Assembly: GCA_033961575.1 (NCBI GenBank)
Contig: CM066738.1
Span: 106,479,478-106,543,477, forward strand
Length of the DNA stretch: 64,000 nucleotides
From: Aselliscus stoliczkanus
Lineage: Eukaryota; Chordata; Mammalia; Chiroptera; Hipposideridae
Direction: 5' to 3'
The notes under the pieces are model-generated. The model saw only the letters and a list, made by a program, of their open reading frames with translations. It searched no databases and had not been told where the DNA came from. This document shows positions 1 through 11,325 of the stretch, piece by piece (the stretch's first letter is position 1; each line of letters begins with the position of its first letter). Made by a program: the position numbers and the translations under genes.

Positions 1-184
1 CTTTGTTTCTCATTCTTGTGTAAAGAGAATTGTACACATACAAGAGAAATTTACCGACTATTTGCCTCAACAAATTTTTCTCTGTTTCTAGATGGCTTGT
101 TCGGTTTTTTTGTTTGTTTTGTTTTATGTTTGATTTTAAACAGTAATGACATATTATTTCTTCTAAGTTTGTGGATATCTGCCT

Positions 185-266
185 AATACTATACTATATT
201 ACGCTATGCTATGTTATGCTATTCTATGCCATACTGTACTATACTATATTATACTATACTGTACTA
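185..266. repeat. Degenerate ATACT/ATGCT pentanucleotide array
   Basis: Roughly sixteen imperfect five-base units of the form (A)TACT, TATGC or TATAC follow one another. Units differ by one or two substitutions, so this is an old, decaying microsatellite. Confidence 0.75.
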
Positions 267-510
267 AATTTAATACTTTTTCTCTGAGTTTAACTTAATT
301 ATGGAATGGACTCACTTGTGGTAAAATATCTGTGTTTGCTTTACCTTAAAACTTTTTTCTGCTCATGAATGTTCTCTCATCTGTTGTGGGAGGGGGAGGA
401 GGTAGGGGGGAGGACAGAATACAAGCTGTCTCTTAAAAGTGTCACCAACGTTTTAAATAATTAATATTTTTTGTGGGTTTTGTTCACAAATATGGGCCCC
501 TTTTTATTGA

Positions 511-600
511 AGATAGTTAGATGATAGATCGATCGATAGATAGATGATAGATGGATAGATAGATAGATAGATAGATGATAGATAGAGAGAGAGATAGATA
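511..600. repeat. (GATA)n microsatellite
   Basis: GATA/TAGA tetranucleotides with interspersed GATGATA and GATC variants end in a short GAGAGA run. The interruptions suggest an array built from several slippage events. Confidence 0.9.
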
Positions 601-942
601 TTCTGGAGTGTAATCCTGAGTGTTTTTACAAAATTCCACATCAATCATGTAATTCATTATGTTTTCTTTCTTTTAGCCATAGGGATATATACTATTTCAA
701 ATAAATATAAAAAGGTTGAGCATGATATCATCTTATAATATTATTCTAATATGTGATAACTAAAGTCAGAAGTAATTATAATTCTTGGTGAACATAAAAT
801 ATTTAACATCTGTTCACATGCTAATCTTTCATATTATAGCAGCTTGAACAATTTGTAAAGGTATTTGCTTAGTTTTAATGGATTTTTTAAAATCATGTGA
901 AACCCAAACTAAAATCAGAAACAAAAAAACCCATGTATATTA

Positions 943-1065
943 GGGCCGGCCGAGTGGCGTGGTGGTTAAGCGCTGGTTTGGGAAGCCAGCGGCCCCGGTT
1001 TGGGTCCCACATATGAGGGCCGGTGACACTGCCCTCAAAAAAAAAAAAAAAAAAAAAAAAGTCCT
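943..1065 (+). mobile_element. tRNA-like SINE, family A, short form
   Basis: The element starts GGGCCGGCCGAGTGGC, carries a B-box-like GGTTTGGGTCCC (consensus form GGTTCGGATCCC in sister copies), ends at CACTGCCCTC and then has a run of about 24 A. It is flanked by a near-perfect target-site duplication of 17 bp (926-942 and 1066-1082, one mismatch, core AAAACCCATGT). The short form ends at the same point as five other copies in the window. Pol III-transcribed retroposon mobilised by L1 is the family-level expectation. The exact family name needs a library search. Confidence 0.9.
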
Positions 1066-1126
1066 AAAACCCATGTACATTAATAAGCTAAGGAATATGT
1101 ATAATGTTAAAACTTAAGGTGGATTT

Positions 1127-1680
1127 CTTTTTTTAAATTTATTTTTAATTAGTTTCAGGTGAACAACACAGTGCAATAGTTACACTTTTTACCCCTCAAA
1201 GTGACAACCTCCCTCCCCCAATTCGCCACCCAACTCTTCCCCCATATCATATATATCTATTAGTCTTTCTCTGACTCCCTTCCACAGTATAATCCACATC
1301 CCGTAACTATCTATATATATTCAATTACAGTTGGTTAACAACCTTCACTTCAGGTGTTATGTTAAGTGAAATAAGTCAGTCAGCGAAAGACAAATACCAT
1401 ATGATCTCACTTATATGTGGAATCTGAAAAACTGAGTGAATGAGCAAAGTAAACAGAAACTGTCTCATTGATACAGAGGAAAAACAGTGTTGCTAGTTGG
1501 GAGGGGGGTGGGGATGAGGGAGAAGGGGAAGGGATTAGACAGCAAAAATAGGTAACTACAATGTTGCCACAGGGATATGAAAGACATTTGGGGAATATAA
1601 TTAATAATGTTGTAAATATTTTGTGGGGTGTCAGATGGTCACATGTCTTGTTGGGGAGACCATTTCATGGATGGAGTAGA
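1127..1680 (-). mobile_element. L1 3' fragment with internal inversion
   Basis: The first part (about 1127-1345) reads as the reverse complement of an L1 3' end: a T-rich start and then TTAGTTTCAGGTGAACAACA, as commonly seen at antisense L1 termini. The second part (about 1346-1680) reads in the opposite sense, as L1 3'-terminal sequence with AAGTGAAATAAGTCAGTCAG, CATATGATCTCACTTATATG and the later ATATAATTAATAATGTTG module. Flanks AACTTAAGGTGGATTT (1111-1126) and AGCTTAAGGTAGATTT (1681-1696) match at 14 of 16 bases and look like a target-site duplication. The head-to-head arrangement between one pair of flanks is what twin priming produces. Confidence 0.65.
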
Positions 1681-1696
1681 AGCTTAAGGTAGATTT

Positions 1697-2080
1697 TTTA
1701 AAAATAATTTTTTAAAAGACTCACTAATGACATCCAAATAAGAGTAGGACTAATGAAAAGTTACATAATTCACATCAATGTTTGAAGATCAAAATGAAAT
1801 TGTATTCTTTCATCTGAATTATGCCATACTTATTATCACTCAGTAAATTGACATTAATCTTCTGATGGACATTATACACATCCTTTATATTTTTTAGAAA
1901 GAACATTCCTATATTACTTCATTGAATAAGACTACATATTCCTGTCTTTGCCTTGAGAAAATAGGTTATTATTTGTGCAATTATTATTTTCTGATTTCTA
2001 AATAATTTAAAAAATTACTAGTAAGGCATTGATTTCAAATTATTTTGTACTTAGCCTCATATTCGTATCAAAAATATATT

Positions 2081-2119
<39 letters not shown>

Positions 2120-2600
2120 TGAGAAGTTTTCTGAGGTGAACTATAGGGAATATCAAATTTACTCTTGGGGAATTATTGCAATATTTTAATATGAAATTGC
2201 GATGTTTGCAAGTTTTAGATATAAGACTTTATGATAAATATTGTGACTTGTGGATTTCAGTATATATGACATTCAATTAACTGTATTCTGAATTTGAGCT
2301 CTGAGTTAACAGGAATTAAAGTATAGGAGGAAAAGACTCAGGGAAACTATTAATTAATTTTTTTTCTCTTTTGAGTTAGACCTTATTCTTTTACTAAGTA
2401 ACATAACCAAGAATTAACTTACACTCTATTTTATATACTTTTACACTTTACCTATCAAAGTAAAAGTCCTGGAAATATATGATATAGTGTAGGTTTTATA
2501 TAGACATGATATGAATTTTGGTTAGGAGTGTTTTGTATCGATTCTCCTAAGGCTTATATGGAAAGTGGAGATAGGCTTATCAAAAGCTAATAAAAATTAC
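1697..2600. other. Unassigned AT-rich sequence
   Basis: Apart from a (GT)n array, nothing recognisable is seen: no ORF with family identity and no clear repeat. Confidence 0.5.
2084..2117. repeat. (GT)n microsatellite
   Basis: A nearly pure run of about 17 GT units is preceded by CAC and followed by ATTGAG. Confidence 0.95.
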
Positions 2601-2610
2601 AGTTTATTTT

Positions 2611-2753
2611 GGTTTTTTTTTAACAGATTTGTTTATTTTTATTTATTTTTTTCTTTTTTAGAGGGCAGTGTCACTGGCCCTCATATGTGGGATCCGAACC
2701 CTGGCAGCTGGCGTCCCAAGCTAGCGCTTAACTGCTGCGCCACTCGGCCGGAC
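2611..2753 (-). mobile_element. tRNA-like SINE, family A, short form
   Basis: On the plus strand a T-rich tail (about 2611-2659) is followed by GAGGGCAGTGTCACTGGCCC, the B-box complement GGGATCCGAACCC, and the head complement CCACTCGGCCGG. This is the reverse complement of the short family A SINE. The flanks TTACAGTTTATTTT and TTATAGTTATTTT resemble an imperfect target-site duplication. The interrupted T tail suggests an older copy than the one at 943. Confidence 0.85.
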
Positions 2754-2754
2754 C

Positions 2755-5693
2755 AAAGTTATAGTTATTTTAATTGCAAAATCTACCAAGCTTTAATGAA
2801 GACTAACTCATTAAATCACTAAAAATGCTAACAGAAATGAAGACTTAAAATCAACGTTTCAGAAAAGTAATATTTATGTGGTATAATCAGTGTTTAAAAA
2901 TCTATGTAGATGTATTTTTTTAATAATACTTAACACTGAGCTGAATTTCTGGAGGGCTGCTTGATTATTGACAGCATACTTAATAACTCCTATTAGAAAA
3001 CCCTGCAGGCTGTGAGGTATCATTCACCATGTCTCATTTACTGCTATCTATTTTAATTATAATTTACCGAAACCGAATCAAGTGCTTTGCCTAACTAAAC
3101 AAACTACTTAGATCAGACTGCATTTTTCCTTCTGAACAGTTTATCCTCCTTCCAGAAGCTGAAAATAGATCTTTTCCCTTCACATCGAGTTTATGCAGAA
3201 GGTCAATCTGTATTGATCTCACCCGATCTTCCAACCAGGCCTCTTATTTACCAACCACTCTTTCTCAATGAGTAAAGACAGAGCTTAAACATCTTGTGCA
3301 CTGTCTGTAGTGTGTGTTTTTTAACTGAAATAAAGTCTGTGAGGTATGCTACAGGGAACAGTCAATTTGATTTAACTGTATTTAGTTTTCTTGCACTAAT
3401 TAGATCTAATCAGGAATTTCTGTTTTGCAAATATCTTTTCAGACCATAGTTGGTAAGAATCTGCCTACTCTGGACATAAATAAAAAGTCTATATGATATT
3501 TTTCCCCCAGAATGAGATCCTGGTCAAAAACAATCTTAGGAGTCTAGCATTAACATTTTTTCCCCCTTTGAGTACAGTGTTGTTCCCTTAAGGCCTCTTT
3601 TTTTCATGCGCAATTTCAATATTCAGTATTTAGTTTGGGAGTTGCATTTTCTTGCATATCTAGGTCAGTTTTGCTGTAATTAATACAGGAATGATGCTTT
3701 AGGAATAACATTTGACTTACGTTGTTAACATTAAAATGTGCTGAAAAGGACCCTTTGTGGATTTCATGATAGGTTATCATTCTACCACTGCTGCTGGAAT
3801 TAACTGTTACCCGTGGATTATGCATAAATGATCTGCTTACTCTATTGTCATTGTTCATCAGTTTACTTAAGATAACACTTTGTACTTCACAAGCTGAATC
3901 TCAGCACAGAAAGCATACAGCCAGTCCTAAATATTGACACATGAGTGGGCCATGAGGGGTTACTGTGTGATGTAGGGCCTCACCTCTGTATGTCTATTCA
4001 AAGAATGACTCATAGAGACAGTCTGGAAACTGGAGAGGTCACGTGGTTTGGGAAATGATGAAATAATCCACCCTGGCTCATTTAGGTCATAATCAAATTC
4101 CCTTTTCCCATGTAATTGGAGAGCTTCAGAAACACTGCAGAACACCCAAACAATGACCCAAATGGTACATGGCATCTACAGAGTGAAAAATATTTCCTAC
4201 CTGAAAACCTTGCCCTGAAAATTGCAGTGGTATTTGGGATTCCCATGACACAGAAATCACTGGAAACAAGCTGTTCTAGAGTAAACCTTTGGCCGTGTTT
4301 ATGAAAGTGTGGTCAGTGTTTTATCCTCCTGAGGAATGAAATGTTTCCTCCATCTTGCAACACTGGCAATTTCAGATAATTTATATGACACCACTTAGAG
4401 GAAGCAGACAATAAATTCTGAGACTGAGAATTCAGGAGATGGAGATATTTGGAAATACTTGGAGCAGAAAATGGAAATTGGAAAAGGAATGATGAGTGTT
4501 CTGGAGATGATTTGCAATGTATCTTTTCATTTTCCTTTTCAAACTTATGAATAAGAATTGGTTGCTAAAAGCCTATTAATAATTGTGGAAATGAAGAAAG
4601 AGAGCATTTTTCTGAAAACTCACACAGCATGGATTTAAGAGGAGCTGAAGGTGAAATACTCTGTTGAACCTGAAATAAAACAGAGAACAAAGATCCATCA
4701 TCAGATCAGAAAAGAGGAACAAAAGAGAATGTTTCCTTGTCTTCACATTCAACATCACTGACAAAAAGTTTTGGCGTTAGGAATTCTATTTCCAAATTTA
4801 ATTTGCTATCTAATATGTTTTGTGTATGTGAATTAAATCTTTCCATATACTATATAACAAAAGTTTGTGCTAATTCAAGAGAAGAAGATGACATTTCAAT
4901 GTTCAAACTGTATGATGTAAAAAATCTTGTGTTTAAATTGTGGTTAATATGAATATATTATTGAGAGCAGGGATATCTGAAAAGAAATATTACAGGATGG
5001 GTCTCCCATAAATCTGTTATAAGTTTTGAAAATTCTGTCTTAATATTTACTGGACAGAGACTGGTTTTTATGTTCTTTTTTTCTGGAATTGTCATTTACC
5101 ATGAGAGAAGTAAGTAATTACTGATTTAGCCCATTGTGGAAAGTGAGCAGTATTATAGGAGGAACAAATAAGAGACATAGGAAGCTGGTATGTGTCACCA
5201 ACTCTCAGAATGATCGAGAAATGGTGACATATATCTCTAAGATGGGATATGATGGGGCTGCAATTGAAGGATTGTTTGAAAGTCTGTATAAGGAATAGAT
5301 AAAAATATAACATGTGTACATACAATCACTAGAATTCCCCACACAATAAACTCCACTAAGCCATGCAAGTAGAGCCATTTCGACCCTGCTGAAGATTGCA
5401 GTTTTATTTTGCAGAGAAATGGGAGACATCCTTCAAAATTAAGGGACAAGAATCCCAGCAAAGGACCAATTGGAGATGAGGCACTGAAAACCTCTAAGAT
5501 ATAAAGTTGGAGTCCAAGTCAACACACTGAATGATGAACCTCTCCATTCCCAATACCTCCCTTAGTTTCAAGAGCCCTGCCCAAAAGATTGGAGTACCCT
5601 CCCTATGGGAAACTTCCAGTTTGAGAGAAAAACTTACCAGCATCAGATCCACCAATGAACCAGTCAAACCCATACCCTAAACAAGGACTGGGG
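2755..5693. other. About 3 kb without recognisable gene or repeat
   Basis: Short open frames here (up to about 80 codons) have no recognisable domain, no initiation context and no splice-consistent exon structure that I can defend. Parts such as 2985-3110 and 3290-3520 are less repetitive and could be conserved noncoding sequence, which cannot be judged without alignment. Confidence 0.45.
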
Positions 5694-5700
5694 AAAAAAA

Positions 5701-5747
<47 letters not shown>

Positions 5748-5748
5748 G
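5694..5748. repeat. (AAAT)n microsatellite, possible retrocopy tail
   Basis: GGGG is followed by A7 and about 12 AAAT/TAAA units. Such a tail often marks the 3' end of an insertion transcribed on the plus strand. The sequence immediately upstream (about 5470-5693) was not identified. Confidence 0.8.
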
Positions 5749-5774
5749 AAAATGCATTATTTTAAAATTGCAAG

Positions 5775-5890
5775 AGACCTGAAATAAACAGAAGAACCAA
5801 AGGACAGTAACTTGTCTGGTCCCCTTCTCCAATTCCCCAGCGCTGTTTGCTCCCCCAGTTCCCCAATTAAATCTTTAATAATAATAATAT
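5775..5890 (+). mobile_element. Orphan 3' end of long family A SINE
   Basis: The block CAGAAGAACCAAAGGACAGT, then AACTTGTCTGGTCCCCTTCT, then CCCCAGTTCCCCAATTAAAT and CTTTAATAATAATAAT matches the last 100 bp of the long SINE copies at 27529 and 52640. The tRNA-like head is missing, so this is a 5'-truncated copy. Its polyadenylation signal is altered to AATTAAA. Confidence 0.75.
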
Positions 5891-5894
5891 CTGA

Positions 5895-8800
5895 ACCTGA
5901 GAGGATAATTATAAAACAGGGGAGGGGAAATCAGAGTATAATTATATTTTTTACTGCAAAGAATGTTCGAGTTCAGATGAGCAATTTTCTAATTTCATCA
6001 GGCTTTTCTGTGAAATTGAATATGTCCTTTCCCATTCAATTTTACAAGCTCTTTTCGTAAAGCATTGTAGCCTTGTCTTTACCACACCCTCCTCACTTTA
6101 AACCATCAGACTATCGTCCTCAAATGAAAATAATTTGAATGTCAATCATTTAAAGAAATACTTTTTAATCCAAAAAAAAGAAATCCATTTCAGTTAAAAA
6201 AAAAGTCAAAGTGTTATATTGAGACATTGGTCTGTAATTAGTGGCCTTAGATTCCCAAAGAGATTTTTGATGGTGATATTTTTAAAGTCACTAGGTACCA
6301 TCAGAAACAGTGTACAAATGTCAGTTCTAAAATGCTTGATTCATTTATCTGTTTAGAATTGACCCTTTCTAAAATTATATGACCAATACCCAATTAGTAA
6401 TAATATGTTGAGTATGATGTGTGAAGTGGAATTTGTGACAAGGCCTCTCCTTACATTTTAATAGGGGTGAATTTTAACACATTTGCTAGACTTAAAAGTA
6501 GTAAACAGATTTTCCTGCTGCAAATGTTCCTTTGCTTATAAACATGTGTTCTTAGAATGTAGTTATAAACATTTGTTTTTTCCTCAGGCAGATGGCTACA
6601 TTGCCTAATAGAGTTTGTTAAATAGCACTGTATACTAAAGTAATATGGTTGGATAGTACTGAAAAAATTCTCAAATGTATTGATAAGGAATGGCATGATT
6701 GAAAACCACCTAAAACCTATTCAAACTATATAGCTGGGAATAACATATATGCATGCATCCCTGCAAGCTTGTATGCATACATGTGTGTGACCCATCAGAA
6801 TATAGTTGATACAATTGTGAACCAATAAAATATGAGACACACCAAGAATGTCCAGTTTTTCCAATTAATATAGAGTCCTCGTCTGCCAGAAAATATCAGA
6901 CATTTAACTGTGCATCTTTCTGGAGCATGCTTAACTTTTTGCAAACTGCCACAGGTTGACCTTACGGATCCAGCCCTTGTTCATACTACAGTAAGGACAT
7001 TGTACGTGGAGGCCACTAAGGAAGCCTGTTAAGAGGAAGTGGTGTTGTGCAAGCAAAAGAGACAGGCGACCCCCCACAGGTAACCTGAGCCTCCCCTCTC
7101 CTACTAGCTTGTGAGCTCACAGTTGCCATTTTTTGTTGTTGGAGGAAATAATTGAAAACTGTTTGAGCTGAGTGGTGATTGCATGCAATTTCTCTTGTGC
7201 AGGTATTACCTATATGTCAGCACCCAGAATCCAGGTTCTTGTTATAACCTTAAGATATAAATTGGATCATTTAGTGGTTAACAGAAGGGATTTTGACCAT
7301 AGGACTTCCTGAACTTGTCTAATTTTTAGTTTTTGAGACATTTTGCCCCGATCCAACAGGAAAAGAAACTATAAAAATTATATTTAGTTAGCTGTGATTG
7401 TATGAAAAAGTGGATATCAGAATCTATAATCAATAAACCAACAAAGCTAAATATCTTAACCATTACAAAACATGCCAGTCAGTTATTTTTCCACCTAGCG
7501 ATATACCTAGCTATTTATGTTGTTACCACAATGCTAAGTTTCAATCTCCTGAAATAAATTTAAAAAAGATAAAATAATAAAACAATAATAATAATAGAAG
7601 GTACATAACTGTTTCCTCTAGAAATTGCTTAGCTTATTTTATTTGCAACATCTCATTTCTGTTCACCTCCCTATTTAATGTATGTCAGACAGGGAACCAG
7701 TACCTAATGATGGTATTGTATAGACTACTAAACATGTAAGTTATGAAATTGGAAAAAAAAAAAAAAAGAAAGTCAATTCCTTATCTATAGATAAGAGCTA
7801 TACAAAGAAAATGACCTTAAAACAAAACCAATGTAAAATAACAATATTTGAGTTGCAAAAAATCTTGAAGGACAAAGAAAGTGGTAAACCACAAATTATT
7901 TGAAGAGGTAATGGACTGAAAAACAAGAGGCCATGAACTGAAGCTAAAGCAAGACAAGATAGGACACCAGGGGAGTTCATGAAAAATGTCCTCGGGCAAA
8001 GGGTGATTAGTATGTGGAACAACAAGCAATTAGAGGCAAAGAACATCATTATAAACTCTGACCAGTGCTCCTCATGTGGATTGTTATAACTGGGCAGCAG
8101 ACTCTTTAATCCTCAAACTCTCAAGCACAAAGCCATAAAGAAGAGACATTAAATTAAAAAATATAGTAGACTCTTCAAGTAAGTGATCGAGTTAATCTTA
8201 AAATAAGAGGACATGTGACTGTATGGTTCTGTTTGTGGAGAAGAGTAATTATGGCATATTAAAGTATCATTGTGATCAATGACCATCTTGGGATAGCAGC
8301 ACTAGCACCGGTCAAGTATGTCTAAAGAAGAGGTCAAACAAAGGGTGTCTTGAGGAAAGCTGCAGACCCTGACATCCAGGGTGACCCCACTATCTCCCTA
8401 GGAGACCTACACTTTCAACATCATTTTCAGTCATTTAAATTAAGATGATTTAACCACAGTAAAATAATTATTTCACATGTTATTTTAAAGCAATCTATTA
8501 GCTTTAAACAAAGCTAAATTGTTCAGAAAAAAGTGGCTAGGAGGAAGCAAAGCATAAGAGAAACAAATTTCAATGAGCGTTTGGAAGTGTGAACTCTGTG
8601 CCAGGTGTAAGGCTTCTATAGGGGTTCTTGGGTAGCATGGTGAGAATGAATGTGTGAAACATAATTGAGGGGCATACAGGACTGTCAGGATTTCTGATGA
8701 TACCATTTTGCATAGGACTGTCTCCGAAAGGAACTATCTAAATTATAAAAGTCTAAGTAAGGTTCTCACCTCATAGTCCTAATGACCACATACAGATCCA

Positions 8801-8975
8801 AAAGTTGGACAGTGAAGAAGCCTGAAAGGGAAAACAAACAAACAAACAAACGAACAAACAAAAAAGATTCATTTGAAATGTGGTGCTGGAGAAAGGCTCT
8901 GTCAATAATACCCTGAACTGCCAGAAAGATGAACACGTGTGTCCTAGAGCAAATTAACCCTGAATCATCGCTGGA
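5895..8975. other. About 3 kb without recognisable gene
   Basis: AT-rich, mostly unassigned sequence with an A-run near 7753 and a (CAAA)n array at 8831. A somewhat GC-richer patch at about 6955-7130, with the palindrome TGTGAGCTCACA at 7110-7121, has no identity I can give. Confidence 0.45.
8831..8866. repeat. (CAAA)n microsatellite
   Basis: About eight CAAA/AAAC units with one CGAA interruption, ending in A6. Confidence 0.9.
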
Positions 8976-8979
8976 GGCA

Positions 8980-9230
8980 AAAATGACAAAACTGAATCTG
9001 TCCTACTTTTCTGACCATCGGGAGAAGGCAGGCTTCTTTGGGAAAGGCAGAAATGGTGGGGAAAATAGGAGATGGCAGGAAAAGAGGAAGACCGGATATG
9101 AAACTGACTGACTCCATGAAGGAAACCATGGGTGTGTGTCTACAGGAGCTGAGCAGGGCTGTGAGGACCGGACAGGGTGCCCGTCACTCATTCACAGAGT
9201 CTCCAGGAGTCAGAGCTGACTCAGCAGCAG
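8980..9230 (+). mobile_element. RTE-type LINE, C-terminal reverse-transcriptase remnant
   Basis: Conceptual translation gives L-N-L-S-Y-F, then after a frameshift E-M-V-G-K-I and RKRGRPDMKLTDSMKETM, followed by LQELSRAVRTGQ and, near the end, a serine/glycine-rich R-H-S-F-T-E-S stretch. This order resembles the C-terminus of RTE-clade LINE proteins (an S-Y-F/G-H motif, a G-K-I-x-G-K-R-x-R-G-R-P basic block, a W-x-D-x-I-K/T segment, an L-x-E-L segment, then a V-H-x-V-A-K-S-R-T end). The key tryptophan of the middle motif is leucine here and the frame is shifted, so it is a dead fragment. I recognise the clade by pattern only; the subfamily (for example MamRTE) is not certain. Confidence 0.55.
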
Positions 9231-11079
9231 GTAACCTGCACATGTTTCTCACAAAGATACTGAAATAACTTTGTAAGAGCCTCTCTTTCCTCGCGTCCTT
9301 ATGACCTCAAGAATAAGGTGATTACAAAAATGTCTGTTGAATAAGTTGCAAAAGGTTACCGCTTCCACTAGTTCCTGAGATCCTGTGAATCCTGGAAAAC
9401 CATGGAAACCGTAGAAAGATGCAATCATATCACTAAAGTATGGCAATTGAACAAGTCAGACTCACCGTTCCAGACCATGGGTGTCACACAGGCATGGTTA
9501 GGCTCACCTGGCCAGATGCCCAGGGTAAATGCAGGTGTTGGTAAGAGTAACCATTAAGCTTTGCTATAATTATCAGGCGTGATTGGGAAGAGGTTTCCAA
9601 AGCTAGGAATAAAAAAGATTAAGAAAATAATGAAAATCTATTATGAGACAATTGTGCAGAAACCACATACAACATACTAGAGACAGAATGGTTGAGATGG
9701 AGGAAGGAAAATAGTACCTGGGGTACCACCCTAAGCCAATTGGAAGACAATATCATATCATTTCAATGAAGGGAGTACTACGAATGCTAAGTCGTAGGCC
9801 AGCCCAGACATCATGGACGTGCAGGGAAGACCTCCCAGTGATGGGAAATGAAAGTCTATTGGATGCAGCTCTTCTAATAAAAGATTTCTTCAAAAATTAT
9901 TTTTAGTAAATGTGTAGTTGTGTATTTAACATTAATTAACGCATAATTACTACGATCCCGGTTCTCAGCTGGCCACTGGGGCTGCCATTCCAAGCTGATA
10001 ATCACAATGGAATGTTGATAATAGTGTCCATACAACAGGCAGATTCAGTTTGAAACAGTGGCAATTGCTGCCCTGAAGGACAACCAGTGAACCTCGTTTT
10101 TGTTTATTTATACTTGTTTTTTACTAATTTGTTGGAAGAGTCGGTCAATTTACTTAAAGATTGGTGGACTTCATTTTAAGAGGAATAACGAACTACAGTT
10201 TTAACAGTAAGGATTATGTGCATTAGAGATGAAAATGATCATCTGAAGAAGTGAGAATAATTATTTATAAATTGGGGCAAGATCCAATGCTCATGTGTAG
10301 GTAAGGTGGAGTGGATGTACTGTGATGTGTCTGTGAGGCTGGAAGAATAAATTCCCTCCCACCTCCTAAATTCTTCTGGCTAGACTAATAATCAAATTAA
10401 CGTGAAACAGATTAATAGGAGGAAATAGCCAAATTTACTACATACATGCACACGGAGGTGCCATAAGAATATGAGACCCGAGGACACACTGGGCAGTTAA
10501 GACTTTTAGGCCATTCTGGAGCTAAGGAAATTAGGGTAGGGGGTAGGTGGTTGTGGTTTAGGATTCAAAGGGCAAGAAGGCAATATACCTGGAGATGGAA
10601 AAGCAAATGTTCAGTAAATAAATATTTGGTGGGCCATCTTCACCAATGGAACACAGAGAAGATTTTGATGAAAAGGGCCTCACTAGGTTCCTCCATATTT
10701 TTTGCACACAGTTCCTATTAAACTACTGTTTTCTGTGATGGCATCTCTCTTCCTGGGAAAGGTCCTTCATCTAAATTCTTTCAGGGGGAAGATCAAAGGT
10801 TTTTCCTGAGTCTTGTTTCTTACAAATAACCAGCTTAACATAATCAATAATCCAACGAGGCCTAGTTTAGGGGTGGCAAGCTCTGCTGCCCCTCATTTCA
10901 GAGGGCAGCGAAAGGAAATGCAGGTGGAAGTTACAGGATGCCATATTTATGTAAAAGTATTTCCTAACAATTGGTATTGACCAGAAGAGAAACATTACAG
11001 AAAGTATTTAAGTCGAATCAAATGAATTCTATATCAATGTCAAGATCAGAGTCTATTTTTAAGGAGGCTTTATATTAAA
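9231..11079. other. Unassigned sequence with a possible old LTR-like block
   Basis: No gene is seen. The part from about 10350 to 10920 is more complex and GC-richer (GGCTAGACTAATAATCAAAT, GACTTTTAGGCCATTCTGG, GCTGCCCCTCATTTCAGAGG) and resembles old mammalian LTR-type repeats. I cannot name a family or find its ends. Confidence 0.35.
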
Positions 11080-11325
11080 GAGATTAAGAGCATAGGTTTT
11101 AGAGTCAGATAGACCTTGGATCAAATGCCAAATTTACGACATATTAGCTCTCTCATCTTGGGCAATTTACTAATCCCTCTAAGCTTCAGTGCAATCATCT
11201 GTATAGCACAGATAACAAAATCTCCTTGAGGAGTTGTGTGGTGGGCTAAATAAGGTAAGAGACCCAGAGAATTGAGAGCAGGGTTCGGCATGTAGGAAAT
11301 TCTGTTATTCTATCCCTTTTAATAT
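11080..11325 (+). mobile_element. MIR SINE
   Basis: The order of blocks matches MIR: TTAAGAGCATAGGTTTTAGA, then GTCAGATAGACCTTGGATCA, TCTTGGGCAATTTACTAATC, CTCTAAGCTTCAGT, ATCATCTGTATAGC, a GAGGAGTTGTGTGGTGGGCT segment and a GCAGGGTTCGGCATGTAGG end. Divergence is high, as expected for this ancient tRNA-derived SINE. Confidence 0.85.

Larger units (their letters stand above)
1..942. other. AT-rich stretch, no gene
   Basis: No gene or recognisable interspersed repeat is seen before the first SINE. The stretch holds two degenerate simple-repeat arrays, annotated separately, and otherwise AT-rich unique sequence with no ORF of note. Confidence 0.6.

Noticed and set aside
943..1020. Possible functional tRNA gene in the SINE head
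   Set aside because: The head lacks a proper acceptor stem and terminator, occurs in many copies with poly(A) tails and target duplications, and is a SINE.
7110..7121. TGTGAGCTCACA palindrome
   Set aside because: A 12-bp palindrome is expected by chance several times in a window of this size.
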